NCBI GenBank assembly: GCA_001414485.1
Contig: LLEY01000051.1
Location: 62,001-126,000, forward strand
Direction: 5' to 3'
From: Calycina herbarum
Taxonomy: Eukaryota; Ascomycota; Leotiomycetes; Helotiales; Pezizellaceae
DNA: 64,000 bases
Shown here: positions 46,196 through 56,900 of the stretch, one piece after another
Position numbering within the stretch: position 1 is the stretch's first letter
Layout: each line of letters starts with the position of its first letter
Position numbers and translations under genes: made by a program
Notes under the pieces: model-generated
The model's database searches: none
What the model saw: the letters and a program-made list of their open reading frames with translations, nothing else
Told to the model about the DNA's origin: nothing

Positions 46196-49127
46196 TCAAC
46201 CAAGAATAAACTCCTTCCACTGTTTTCCCTCCGGCTTACAAGAATTTTCAAAGGCCTCTTTAAAGACCTTCCCCAAGCCAACTCTAGTAGAGATATCATT
46301 CTTCGCCTCGATCAAAAGAACATAGTATAGATCCCACGACGACTCCTTTCGCGTCATTGGGATATAATTTGCCCAAGCATCATACTCGCCTTCTCCAAAT
46401 TGCTTTGCATCAGAAAGAGCGATGAATTCAAGAGGGACGTTCAAATCGCGAGTTCGTACTTTGTCCTCAAGATCGCCCCAGAATTTGTCTAACAAAATTG
46501 TACCGCACCAATCATCTTTGTAGTCCAAGATGCTGTATCGACGGAAAATCTTCTCTGTTGGTGCATGGTGATCATCTCCATTCTCCGAGAGGCGATCTTG
46601 AGATTCTGGTTCGATGCGGAAGAAGGCGGACCAGGTTTTGAATTGGAGATATGGCATGTCTTTTTCCGTGCTGCTGCTTCGTGCATCAGTGTTCAAATCC
46701 GTATCGCTGGTGATATCGACTCCGTAAGGGCATTCGTCGAGAATCAATTCGAATTTTTCCGATTCTGTAATGCGAGTTTTCCTTTCCTCGTCATTGTCAG
46801 TCACGAACCGACCATATTTGTCATGGATAGTACGATCGAAATTCGGCGGGAAGCTATATCCTTTCCAGGTCGGCTCAGCTTGGTGGGAGGCTGTCTTCGA
46901 ATCGCCATTCCATACAAGTCTTAGATTGCCATATCCATCACGAATATACCAAGTGATCCAAGTATGATTCACGAGCCAGTCGTGGAGATTGTCTTCGCAT
47001 CCAGCGAGCATCTGCTCCTTGTATTCCATAACTTGGTCTTTCCATCCACACCATGACCAACTTGGGAATTTTTCTCCTCCTGCGCCTGGCTCGCTCGGCC
47101 GTGGAACTGCGGCATCACGGGACTCCCATAATAGCGCCCAGTCGAAGTGCGATGAAGGAAGTCCATAGACAAGCTCTCCTCCAAGTGCATTACACACCAG
47201 ATTGCCCAAACCGGTAAAGGCGGCAAGAATGTCCTTAGGATTTGTCAAATGTCGAGTCATGTATAGCTCGAGAGCCTGTTTGTAAACATACAAAGGTCTA
47301 GTTGGAAGTTTTTGAAGCATGAGAAGCGGAGAGTCTTTGAACTCAATAGACCATCCAGCAGAATCGTCCTCACTGATGATATCAGCAGCTCTTGCAGTGC
47401 ATTTGCACTGAAAGTACATGCGGCCTGCGGTGAAAATGAGGTTCCTAGGCGAGAGTAATCGTTCTTGGAAAGTCCATCCTCGGGTATTCCAGGCGGATTT
47501 TCGTATGTAGTTTTCGGCAGGCTGGGTTGCCATCAGACGGAGATCACGATCATACTGCGCTATCTTATGGGACAGTTCCCCTGAATCCATCTCTCCAGCC
47601 CCACGCTCAAGGTTTAGTTTCTGGAGTCCTGAACCAGCACCGTCCCCATCAGCAGCGCATATCGTGAGATATGCGTTGCCATATACCTGGTCCATTATAC
47701 GAGAGTTCAGGGCCCATGAGCGGCCAATTCCCTGGATGATGCATATTGAATCGACCCACAAGTATCTTTCTCCCAGATCCTTAACAAGGTTGATGGTATC
47801 TCGTATTGTTCGCGGCATGAGTATGTCCATTCTCCTAAGGCCCCCTTTCTTCAAAAGATCCCTAACATTCTGGGTTGTGGTTTTGAAGTAGTGTCCACTC
47901 TGACCCCAAGTATAACTCAAGGCGACATACTTCGCATTCTCCGGAAGTTTTGTAAGACACATATCGGTCAGATCTATAACTCCGAAGAAGGATTTCGATG
48001 GACGAACACCTTGTGTTTCCGATCTGCATGTGTCACCATGTGCTGTATCGCAATATCCAATCCATCGTCGTATCAGAGCGACACCAGTAGCATCGGTCTC
48101 GATAATGTGGGGAGATCTTCCGAGAAATAGGTGAGGACCGCCGTTTCGGGGAGCCACGAGAATAACGTAGGTTTCGTACAGTTCATCAATTTCAGATGGT
48201 TGCTTTATCTCCCAACGCAGACGTAGACGACGGGTACAAGGTCTATCCCCCACAATCTTTCCACCGTTATCGCGTATCAATCTCCTGCCATCTATTTGCC
48301 AACCTGTATTTCTCAAGTTAGCAATCTCCCACAGGGGATTGAGCGCTCATCATGGTAATGTGAACGTCAAGTGGAAAATCTCCTAGGGTATTACGTACTC
48401 ACGAAGCAAGTAATGTTTGGTTTATAGAATTCTGCCTCGGTTCTCTTTCTAACCCGATGGCCATCTCTGAATGCTTTGTATTGGTGATTCAGAGAAGAGA
48501 CTGCAAGTCCACAGAATGGGCAGTCCTCTTTGCGTTCAAATAGTTCTTGGAGTGTTCCTAATTTGAACTCCCGAGGTCCAAACCCAAGTCCTTCTGGCCC
48601 CAGTGGCTCATCATTATTACCTCCCGTGGTCGCATTTCTCTCATACTCGCGATTATTTCGACGGTGTTGTGGATACTCAGAGATCATGAACTTTGCTTCG
48701 GTGAGTTTCATAGAGGCGCATCGAGGACATGGAACACGGCCGTCATTTTTATCGCTGCTGCGAAATGCCTCAAGCATCCTTTGAACCTAAGAGACATGTT
48801 AAGCTCTGGTCTTGAAATGGGAAAAGGCTATCTTACACGGTACCCTCTTACGATAACTCCCCCAAAGCGCATCCACAGTTCCTTTGATCTGGCCGACTAA
48901 ATCCAGTTAGAATTATTTTACTGGAATACAGATAGAAATCAAACCATTGGTAATCGCGGCGCTCCTGCATTTCCTAATGTTGCTGGGGCTCCATTCTCAT
49001 TACGGTGCCCATTACTCTGAGGCTGTACTTGGTTCTCATTCTCCATGGTTGTATTCGAGGCATGACGCTGACTTCCGCCGTCTTCACTGCCTATTGCTTC
49101 TGAATTCCCGTTGTTAACTTGACTCAT
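46196..49127 (-). CDS. HET-domain protein, four exons
   Basis: Intact member of the HET (heterokaryon incompatibility) family, whose HET domain can trigger cell death on non-self fusion; the specific role here is unknown. Model: exons 49127-48945, 48896-48837, 48786-48399 and 48303-46196, about 912 residues, all junctions in frame. The N terminus (about 1-60) is Asn/Gln/Gly-rich. Then two Cys pairs, CPRC (about 101-104) and CPFC (about 170-173), look like a zinc site. The HET core follows: YVALSYTWGQ (about 336), YLWVDSICII, AYLTICAADG and NTRGWTFQERLLSPRNL, then FPSWSWCGWKD, the pattern of the TOL/HET-6 type. The C-terminal 350 residues are not recognised. Unlike the HET locus at 21-23 kb no stop or frameshift is seen. 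Exon 1's donor (GTTTGA) is weak; an alternative start is the ATG at 48872. Confidence 0.85.
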
Positions 49128-50834
49128 GTTGCTAGGAATAAAGATTGAAATATAACTAGGAAAATATAACTAGGAACTCACGGAATGTGGGAATTGAACT
49201 CGAAACCAGAGAGGTATGCGCCCATATACCCGTAGAGGCCCAGTTCGATCCATACTATCCTTGTAAGTAGGCATACCACAATTAATCCTTTATCATGCGT
49301 GATCAGCCTCGAAAAGAAGAAACGCGCGCAAACCCTTGCCCTACAAACCAAGAGCCGCATCCGCCTAGAAGCTTCAGCGGCCAGATTGGGCTATCCGCGT
49401 TATTCTTTGGCTTGGTGGCTTACAGAAAGTGGGTGTTGGTTGTATCAACGCGGAGGCAGATCCGTGACAATCGCTCAGTAATTGGTCCACGGATAAAACA
49501 AAAAAAGGAATATGCAAGAAGAAGCAGCACTTATTGACATTCGGCTCTTGCCGCTTGGCAACCTGAAATGGGGGAACAGGGAAAATTTGACCATTCTGGT
49601 AATAATTGCCTTAGCTGAAGCTTTGGGGTAACACAACATTTTCCCGCCCGCCCCCACACCCAATGACTTCTCATTTTATCAGCCCTGTTCCCGGAAGAAC
49701 AGAAAAACAATTACGAAATCGAGGAATGAATAATTAGTGTGTGGTTTTGCTTCATTGGAGGTAGGAATAACGCCTCAGTGGCGCGTATTGAAGGGCGGAA
49801 TCAAAAAACCTGACTCTAACAAGGCAGCGATGAGATGTATCAACTATATGACGGCAACACGCGATTCAGCAAGCCGTATCTCTAAATAGAGTTAAGTGAA
49901 TGTACCACATGATATAATAATTTTGTTGTTATAATTTTGCCGCTAATAGTCTCCGCATAGCAAGAGATTTGGCCATTGCTCTCCGCACCCACTTGACTAA
50001 GAATTTTATCCAGGGCTCCTAGAAGCATTATTCGAGGACGTTGAAAAGAATTGGAAAACCGTTTTTCCAGCTCTTCTAGATCTTCTCAATGAATAACTAA
50101 TCCCATAGTAAGATCGACAATGGCCTATTTTTGCAGGAAGACAAATCGATTTCTCATACCACCACAAAAGACCCCATCACGCCCAATCAAGTACAAGAAC
50201 ACAGGACCTCTCACTCGAACGGTCCCAATGTCTATCTCCTCTTTAAGGAAAGTTGAAAAGCATAGTACAACGGGTTTGAGCGGTGGGGTTGAGGAGGCCG
50301 ATTGGCTCCAAAAAAAACAGATAGCTTTAGGGATAATGGATAGCAAAAAAATCAAATGGAAAGTGGGAATTGAATCCAAATCAACGACACCCCTCGTTGT
50401 AGATACTTTAGCTTGCGGTCGTTTGTCGGTCAGAAAGGTGGTCCATCGGGAATTGTCGGATGGATGATGAAAATGTTGGATTTCAGAGTTTGATAAGATG
50501 TCTGCTAAGCTCTTTTGACCGATGAGAAACCTGCCAGAATGATAGAAACTAGTAAATTCCCCAATCGACAGAAGAGAGGCAAATAAGTCATGATGTACAT
50601 AAATTTAGGACGAAGTCAAGAAGTTCCAGGTTGATTCCGGTCGGTGAAAGTGGTGAAGTAGCCCGCCACTAAGCCGGTTTCGGCCTAGTACTCAACGATT
50701 TGGTTGGAAAGCTCCCAACGCCGAAATATTTCTTGACAGCTTCCCGTCATAATCTCAAAGTCCCCAGTTCGCCCTTCCAACCTCAATTCCATTCATTTTT
50801 CCTTTCTGCCAGCTGCGGCAATTAATACTCCAAG
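49128..50834. other. Divergent intergenic region, HET to PDB1
   Basis: Separates two divergently transcribed genes, so both promoters lie here. Short frames (up to 115 codons) lack motifs. The last 80 bases before PDB1 are pyrimidine-rich (ccttccaacctcaattcc), common for strongly expressed fungal genes. Confidence 0.4.
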
Positions 50835-52018
50835 ATGTCACGACTCTTGCGCCCAGCTTCTCGATTCCTCTCCGCCTCCTCTGCACGACCACTCACTCGA
50901 AGTGCTTTTCAGCGCTTTCCCCGAGTTCCGGCGATTGTACAAAATAAAGGATATGCGACAGAGGGAGGGGTGAAGGACTACATGGTTAGAGATGCCCTCA
51001 ATGAGGCTCTCGCCGAGGAATTGGAGTTAAACCCAAAGGTCTTTGTCCTGGGTGAGGAGGTTGCCCAGTACAATGGCGCATACAAAGTTACCAAGGGATT
51101 ACTGGATCGATTTGGCGACAAGAGAGTCATTGACAGTCCCATCACCGAATCTGGATTCTGTGGTCTTACCGTCGGAGCTGCATTGGCTGGATTACACCCT
51201 GTCGTAAGTAGCTGCTGAATTGGTGCCATTGGGCGTTTGCTAACCCGTTATCTGCGCAGTGCGAGTTCATGACCTTCAACTTCGCCATGCAAGCCATTGA
51301 TCAAATTGTCAACTCGGCAGCAAAGACTCACTACATGTCTGGTGGTATCCAGCCATGTAACATCACTTTCCGAGGACCCAACGGTTTCGCCTCCGGTGTC
51401 GCAGCCCAACATTCTCAAGATTACTCTGCTTGGTACGGAAGCATTCCCGGTCTCAAGGTTGTCACTCCTTGGAGTTCAGAGGACGCAAAGGGATTATTGA
51501 AGGCTGCTATTCGGGATCCTAACCCAGTCTGTGTCCTCGAGAACGAATTGCTCTACGGACAAGTCTTCCCAATGAGCGAAGCAGCACAAAAGGACGATTT
51601 CGTCATCCCATTCGGCAAGGCCAAGATTGAGCGTGCTGGAAAGGATCTTACAATTGTCACCCTCTCCCGATGCGTCGGTCAATCACTCGTTGCTGCCGAG
51701 AGCATCAAGAAGAAGTACGGTGCCGAGGTGGAGGTTATCAACTTGCGATCAATCAAGCCCCTTGATGTTGAATCAATAATCAAGTCAGTAAAGAAGACCC
51801 ACAGACTCTTGTGCGTCGAGTCCGGATTCCCAGCATTCGGTGTCGGAGCTGAGATTCTTGCTCTTGGTATGGAATACGCCTTCGATTACCTAGATGCCCC
51901 AGCCCAAAGAATTACCGGCGCAGAGGTGCCAACCCCATACGCCCAGAAGTTGGAGGATATGGCGTTCCCTAACGAGTCGATGATCGAGAACTATATTGTG
52001 AAGATGTTAAAATTGTAG
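50835..52018 (+). CDS. PDB1: Pyruvate dehydrogenase E1 component, beta subunit
   Basis: Beta chain of the thiamine-diphosphate E1 heterotetramer of the mitochondrial pyruvate dehydrogenase complex, which makes acetyl-CoA from pyruvate. Exons 50835-51203 and 51260-52018 (56 bp intron with GTAAGT..GCGCAG), 375 residues, normal length. The N terminus ([19 protein letters not shown]) is Arg/Ser-rich, lacks acids and is a mitochondrial targeting peptide. Family blocks are all present: [60 protein letters not shown] across the splice, [24 protein letters not shown], the transketolase C-terminal domain with [10 protein letters not shown], and [19 protein letters not shown]. Nothing odd. This is the surest housekeeping gene in the window. 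Confidence 0.98.
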
Positions 52019-52702
52019 ATTTGGGGGCAATAAGATAACTGGGGCTGGCTTCAATGGGATGGATGGTTAAACTGGGTGGCATTCAGATGTGTATTTCTAG
52101 AGCGGCTTCTTGTGAAATAGTCAACGGATATACCTATTGATGCCTCGATGGGCTTTTATCTTGCAATGTATTTTTTGGATGTCGACGATTATGAAGCTCT
52201 GAACGGCGATGCAGCCGGCTCTTTCCTTGCGTGTATTCATTCTGGGGCGACATTAGCTCCAATGTACTATCCTGAGGACGGAACGACAGACTTAAATAAA
52301 ACGAACGGGTAGACGGCCGCTCTTTCTGTGTCCAACAAAATAACTTTGGCGAAGTTGTCTCGTAGTCTTCTAGTCTAAGGAAGGAACGACGGTCGTGGTC
52401 GCTCTTTAACAAACTAACTTTGGTCATATTGTCTACTAGTAAGGAAGGAGCAGGCATGGGTGATGCGACAACCTAAAGTAACCCTTCGCTCTTTCCGTGG
52501 TTTCAAAAGAAGATTGTGTCGACTTCTCGACTCTCGTGGTGCTCATTCTGAGGAAGGAGCAACCATGTCTTGGACCCACCTATCACCTCAACCTTCTTTT
52601 TTTCTGGACCTTGAAATCCCCCAATCTTCATTACCAAAATGAACTTTCCGACTAGTACTCAAATTACTCTTGAACTTAGAGTATTACATTACAAATTACG
52701 GC
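52019..52702. other. Intergenic, 3' of PDB1
   Basis: Contains an imperfect repeat of the phrase aaggaaggaacgacggtcg / aaggaaggagcaggcatgg (about 52.38 and 52.44 kb; a related gaggaaggagcaaccatg at 52.55 kb), each preceded by a tactagt or cattctg phrase. No gene supported. Confidence 0.35.
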
Positions 52703-53169
52703 GGGAGTTCGCAGATATTCGTACGCTCTCTTTTTTACACCTAAAATCACTGAAATTCACCTTGTTTAAAACACTATTATAAAATAAACCCTAATTATTT
52801 CTTGAAAGTTTTTAAATTTATCTTTAAAAAAGTAAGATATCTTTACTTTATACTCTTAGTTTTTCTTCTAAGCTAAGCCGATCCTGCTTTATTTAGGTTA
52901 TAGTAAGAGGTGTCTAGAAAGTTACTAAATTTCACCCGATTTTGGTGTAATCCGGTGTTTTCCTAACTCTTCCTACTTTTGTACTATTATAACTTAAGAC
53001 CTAGTACATATTTAGTGTATTTGTCTTTGAAGACTACTATTTGAATACTCGAAATAATCTTAGTTCTCAATCTTAGGTATCACTTATATATAAAGATAAA
53101 TATATAAAACGTCTTTTTTAAGATAACTTTTGGTGTAAAAAGGGGGCCGTACGAATATCTGCGAACCCC
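52703..53169. mobile_element. MITE with about 40 bp terminal inverted repeats
   Basis: About 467 bp. Left end GGGAGTTCGCAGATATTCGT (52703 on) is mirrored at the right end (complement of 53131-53169), with the match running through ACG and, after a short mismatched patch, TTTTTACACC. The core of 20 bases is identical. The interior is A+T-rich and non-coding. I could not find a convincing target duplication, so the superfamily is not assigned. Confidence 0.75.
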
Positions 53170-54231
53170 CACTGTATTCTGGACTCGGAGTATTGTCGAG
53201 AGGGACGCCCTCGAAACAGGTGTGAACTGCGATAAGAACCTTAGAGAGCCCAATAAATAACAGTGCCAAATCTCATTTTGATCCCCGAGAGGTTCTTTTC
53301 AACCTCGCGAGTTGTCCGGCATTGAACAAAACAATTGACTTAGCAATTGGCGAGTAAGACTTGAGTTACTAGCAAGTAAGCCATACCTGTAGCAATGATC
53401 GTCAAATTGTAGTCCATAAGATACAGTCGCAAAACTTCGATAAAACCACAACCTTCATCAAGAAAACTATATGCTTTGATCGAGGGCTCAACTAGCAGCT
53501 GATAGATATTCATAGATTATCAGTTGTTTTTTGCGATTATCCTTTCGAGCTTGAGAAGGTCTTGCGGTAGTAGGTACTTGGCGGTACTGAAATCCTTAGA
53601 GGGAGTAAGCTTCGAGTTACTGGCGGGTAAGCTGTGAGTTACTCGTAGCTTACTCGTAAAGCTTTGGCCCCCACATCGTGATTGAGTGAGCCGTCAATAT
53701 TTTGGCGAGTAAGCTGCCAACAATCATTTTCCCAGTAAGCTTGTCAATCGCGCGTAAGCGAGTAATCCCCGGGTCACTCATATCCAGCTAACTCACAAAG
53801 AAAACTATACAAACTTGATACTTGGCTTACTTGAAGAGTTGCGGGTAAGCTGTCATTTATGGAGTAAGCCTGCATCGTGTTTGGGGGCGAAAAAAAGAGG
53901 TTGGAAGTAAGCTGGCAACTGACCGGTACGCTATCACCATATTTGGGGGATAAAAATCTCGCAGGTAAGCCAACCATAGTCGAGTAAGCCACAAAAATAT
54001 TTTCGAGTAAGCTGTAAGAACTTTGGGGGGCCAAAAACAGCATCACGGCGAATGCCGACACAATACGATCGACTTTTCTTTCTTATGAGTAGCTGCAGTC
54101 TCAGGTTACTTTCCTGGGTTTCCTGAAATAATTAACTATTCTTTTCTTAATTTAAGTCTTGCTAGTAAACAACGAACCATTGTTCCGGAGACGAAGAGTG
54201 GTATTCAGCGTGACTAGTTACGAATCTACTG
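53170..54231. repeat. Cluster of GTAAGC motifs
   Basis: Between about 53370 and 54020 the word GTAAGC, usually (G)AGTAAGC(T/C), occurs at least 12 times on the plus strand and also in reverse (GCTTACT), at irregular spacing of about 25-90 bp. The intervening sequence is not repeated. A 95-codon minus-strand frame (53774-54061) is open through it but looks like a by-product. No gene supported. Confidence 0.5.
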
Positions 54232-54369
54232 TGGTGTATGGTTGGTGAGGTGGTGAGTAGGTGAGAGCAGCCTGACATTCGACCGAGTCTCAGAACCATA
54301 CACCAGGGGGTGTCACCATTCGTGATAGTAAGTTTAGGTGAATTTTACGAATGGTGACACCCCCTGGTG
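54232..54369. repeat. Two overlapping perfect palindromes
   Basis: Inner pair 1: tggtgtatggtt (54232-54243) with aaccatacacca (54294-54305). Pair 2: a 23-base arm at 54301-54323 and its exact complement at 54347-54369 around a 23-base loop; the arm begins CACCAGGGGGTGTCACC. The arms of the two share the cacca bases. Could be a miniature transposon, a nested pair, or a structured site. Confidence 0.7.
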
Positions 54370-55156
54370 ATACAGCACTGTCCAGTATTGTCCGATTCTC
54401 CGCCCCTCTGCAATCAATCTCGACGGTATAAAAAAAGCAATATCGTGTCTTTTTTATCTCTGATCAGAAGGAAACGGAAATTTCAGAAACTGGTGTTTAT
54501 TTCTAGCTATGTATTCTTCATTTTGCTCTTCCCCCTCTTCCTGTTCCACGCTCCTCATTTAAGTCCCCTTTCAACACATCATTGTATTTTGCAGTTTTTC
54601 CTCGTCTACTTTTTTGGGGTTTGGTTTGTATCAACAGACAAATTGCGAAGGTCCACCCACAGGGCAAAGGGAGGTTCCGCACTCAAAGGTCGTTGGGGTC
54701 AATCTTGTCTAGTACACAATGGTGTATCCAGCTCAAGACCAGCTGTAGAGGGAAGCTGGCCGAGCGAGGTAGAAGACGGGTTTTGGTGGAATGGAGTGTG
54801 AAATTGGAAAAGCGAGGGGAAAATGTGCAAATGTAGATAAATCACCGTGGCTGAGGTTTCTTACTGTAATTGTTGTGAAGCGGACAAATACTTTGGGTAT
54901 TGTGGAGCTATCATGATGATGTTCTCTTATGGGAGACGAGGGTGTGCCTCTTGTTCCCTCCTCGACATCCAGCGACGCTTGGTATGTCTGTACATCTTGA
55001 CCAGATAGTTTCGCTTCTCTGAACTGGGCATCCAAGGGCAGAGCTCTATTCCCACATGGGCCTCCTGGGGGCTCCGTTGAGGGCAATATGGCCATCTTCC
55101 CTCGTGGGCGCCTTTCCAGGCTGGTTGATTGTGTGTTTCTGTTGTCCCCCAATCCC
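54370..55156. other. Intergenic, 3' of the zinc finger gene
   Basis: No gene supported. A 180-codon minus-strand frame reaching 54733 overlaps the zinc finger gene in a different frame and reads as a shadow. Confidence 0.35.
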
Positions 55157-55897
55157 TCAATCAGTCGGATGTCTCGGGTCATACATCTCATACCCCTCAT
55201 CTTCAGTGTCACTCTCAACATCGTCGCCCTGATCCACAATCCTAACTGCACTCTCCTTTGCAGGTGGTGCCTCACTCATCACCTCGTCCTTTACAGGCTC
55301 CCCATCAGCAGGCGCAAAAGCGCTTTTGAATCCCGCTTTCTTGAAACCTCCCTTCTTGAAGCCGCTCCCGCTAGGTGCAGGAGCAGCATCACTGCCAATT
55401 TTGATTGAGATCAAACCACTTTGTGAATTCGCTTTTGCTTCTGCCTTCCGTGCTTTGGACGAGGCGAGTGGGTCGCGACTTAGTTGGCGCATATCCTTCA
55501 GTCGCTGTTTGTGCGAGTGGTCGTAGGAGGAGAGATGGGCTTCGTATTCGTTCATTCGGGCGTAGCCTTTGGTACATAGCTCGCAGTAGAATGATTTTAC
55601 GGCGTCTCGGGCACTCTCTGTTTTGGGGGCTGGGTTTGTGAATCCGCGCTGAGGAGATGGGTTAGATAGACTAGGTGCAGAAGCCGTAGGAGTCTTACTG
55701 GAGGCATTTTGTTGTTGTGTGGTTCTGCCGGAAGCAGTCAATGTTGAGGGTATTTTGTTGGAAGATGTTGAGTGTTGACGAAGTTGTTGGTTTTCAACAG
55801 CAAATTTTGCGGCCAAAAATAAGGTGTGGTCAGAACGCAGAGCTAAAGCTTGGCAGAAACGACGCAGCCGAGGGACAGCAAACGGGGAGCCAAACAT
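55157..55897 (-). CDS. C2H2 zinc finger protein of the GPATCH8/ZNF804 type
   Basis: Probable nuclear RNA-related protein. From the ATG at 55897 it has about 246 residues. One C2H2 finger, FYCELCTKGYARMNEYEAH ... YDHSHKQR (Cys about 105 and 108, His about 121 and 127), with the SYDH-HKQRLK ending, is typical of the GPATCH8/ZNF804 family; fungi have a short version without a G-patch. After it follow LKDMRQLSRDP, a Lys/Ala-rich helix, GLISIKIG, Gly/Lys/Phe repeats (FKKGGFKKAGFKSAF) and an acidic tail (DDVESDTEDEGYEMYDP). The frame is open to 56050 but MCP1 starts at 55953 on the other strand, so starts at 55918 or 55897 are more likely; an undetected 5' intron is possible. Exact function unknown. 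Confidence 0.82.
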   Translation of the reverse strand: MFGSPFAVPRLRRFCQALALRSDHTLFLAAKFAVENQQLRQHSTSSNKIPSTLTASGRTTQQQNASSKTPTASAPSLSNPSPQRGFTNPAPKTESARDAVKSFYCELCTKGYARMNEYEAHLSSYDHSHKQRLKDMRQLSRDPLASSKARKAEAKANSQSGLISIKIGSDAAPAPSGSGFKKGGFKKAGFKSAFAPADGEPVKDEVMSEAPPAKESAVRIVDQGDDVESDTEDEGYEMYDPRHPTD

Positions 55898-55952
55898 CGA
55901 GAAGCTTTTAGCAATCATCGCATTGTTGACTTTCCAACAGCCAACTTTCGCA

Positions 55953-56900
55953 ATGGAGCACAGAGATTCCACAGCGTCGCAAGACACCTTTATATCTCTC
56001 CAACAATTAGATCCTTCCCCTATCGAATCACCCGAAGGCGGAATCGACAAACAACTCCACGATCTCCCTCTACCAAGCTCAAACCCGCTTGGTCTAAGTG
56101 GCAGTAACCATGGCGCTGCATACTACCGTAAGCCACCATCTAGTTCCCCGGCATACGTATACTAAGCTTAAATAGTAACCCGACTTCAAAAATACTCCTC
56201 CTATGTATTTACGATATACACCTCCTTCCATATCACAAATACGTCAATAATACCCCTCATAACCCGCTCCATCCCCGAATCAGAAAACTACCTTCTACTC
56301 ACCCGACCCTTCTACCAATCCTTCCCCTTCGAACCCCTCCTCATCACCCTCCCAATCGCAACACACATCCTCTCAGGCCTAGCCCTCCGAATACACCGAC
56401 GGAATGCGAATCTTGTCCGTTACGGCGCTGTACATCTCCCCATCACCAAGCGACTAGAACAGAGATTAAAAGTCTGGCCCGCGGTATCTTGGAATTCGTT
56501 TTCAGGGTACATCCTCGCGCCTCTGGTGATCGGCCACGCGTTTGTGAATAGACTGTTACCGTGGGTATATGAGGGGGGTTCCTCGAGTGTAGGATTAGGC
56601 TTTGTGGCTCATGGGTTTGCGAAGCATCCTGTTGTTGCGTGGACGGGATATGTTTCTTTAGTTGGGGTTGCGTCGGCGCATTTTGTTTGGGGGGCGGCGA
56701 AGTGGAATAATTGGGTACTATATGGGACGAGTAAGAAGGCTAAGAGGAGGTGGTGGACTTTACATGGTGCTAGTTTTGCGCTGGCTGCGCTGTGGATGGC
56801 GGGGGGTTTGGGCGTTGTGGCTAGAGCTGGAAAGGCGGATGGGTGGATTGGGAAGAGTTATGATGTGCTTTATTCTAAGGTTCCTTTGGTCAGTTTGTAG
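55953..56900 (+). CDS. MCP1: MCP1-type mitochondrial membrane protein
   Basis: Homologue of yeast Mcp1, a mitochondrial outer-membrane protein with a heme-b-like fold linked to lipid balance (suppressor of ERMES loss). Exons 55953-56127 and 56176-56900, intron 48 bp with GTAAGC donor and tactaagct branch site; 299 residues, as in yeast (about 302). A hydrophilic N terminus (1-58) leads, across the splice, into LTRLQKYSSYVFTIYTSFHI, then LLLTRPFYQS, ATHILSGLALRIHRR, SGYILAPLVIGHAFVNRL, and a last pair of helices (SLVGVASAHFVWGAAKW, FALAALWMAGGLGVVA), about five membrane segments. Head-to-head with the zinc finger gene, with only about 55 bp between start codons, so the promoter is shared. The coding strand changes from C-rich to G-rich near 56.5 kb. 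Confidence 0.92.

Noticed and set aside
49175..49265. tRNA-like sequence on the minus strand
   Set aside because: A GTTCAATTCC-like box is present, but no pairing T stem or acceptor stem can be formed.
53370..54020. CRISPR-like array
   Set aside because: The repeated unit is only 6-9 bases with irregular spacing; CRISPR arrays do not occur in fungal chromosomes.
54733..55275. 180-codon minus-strand frame
   Set aside because: Runs into the zinc finger gene on the same strand in another frame; reads as a shadow and its 3' flank.
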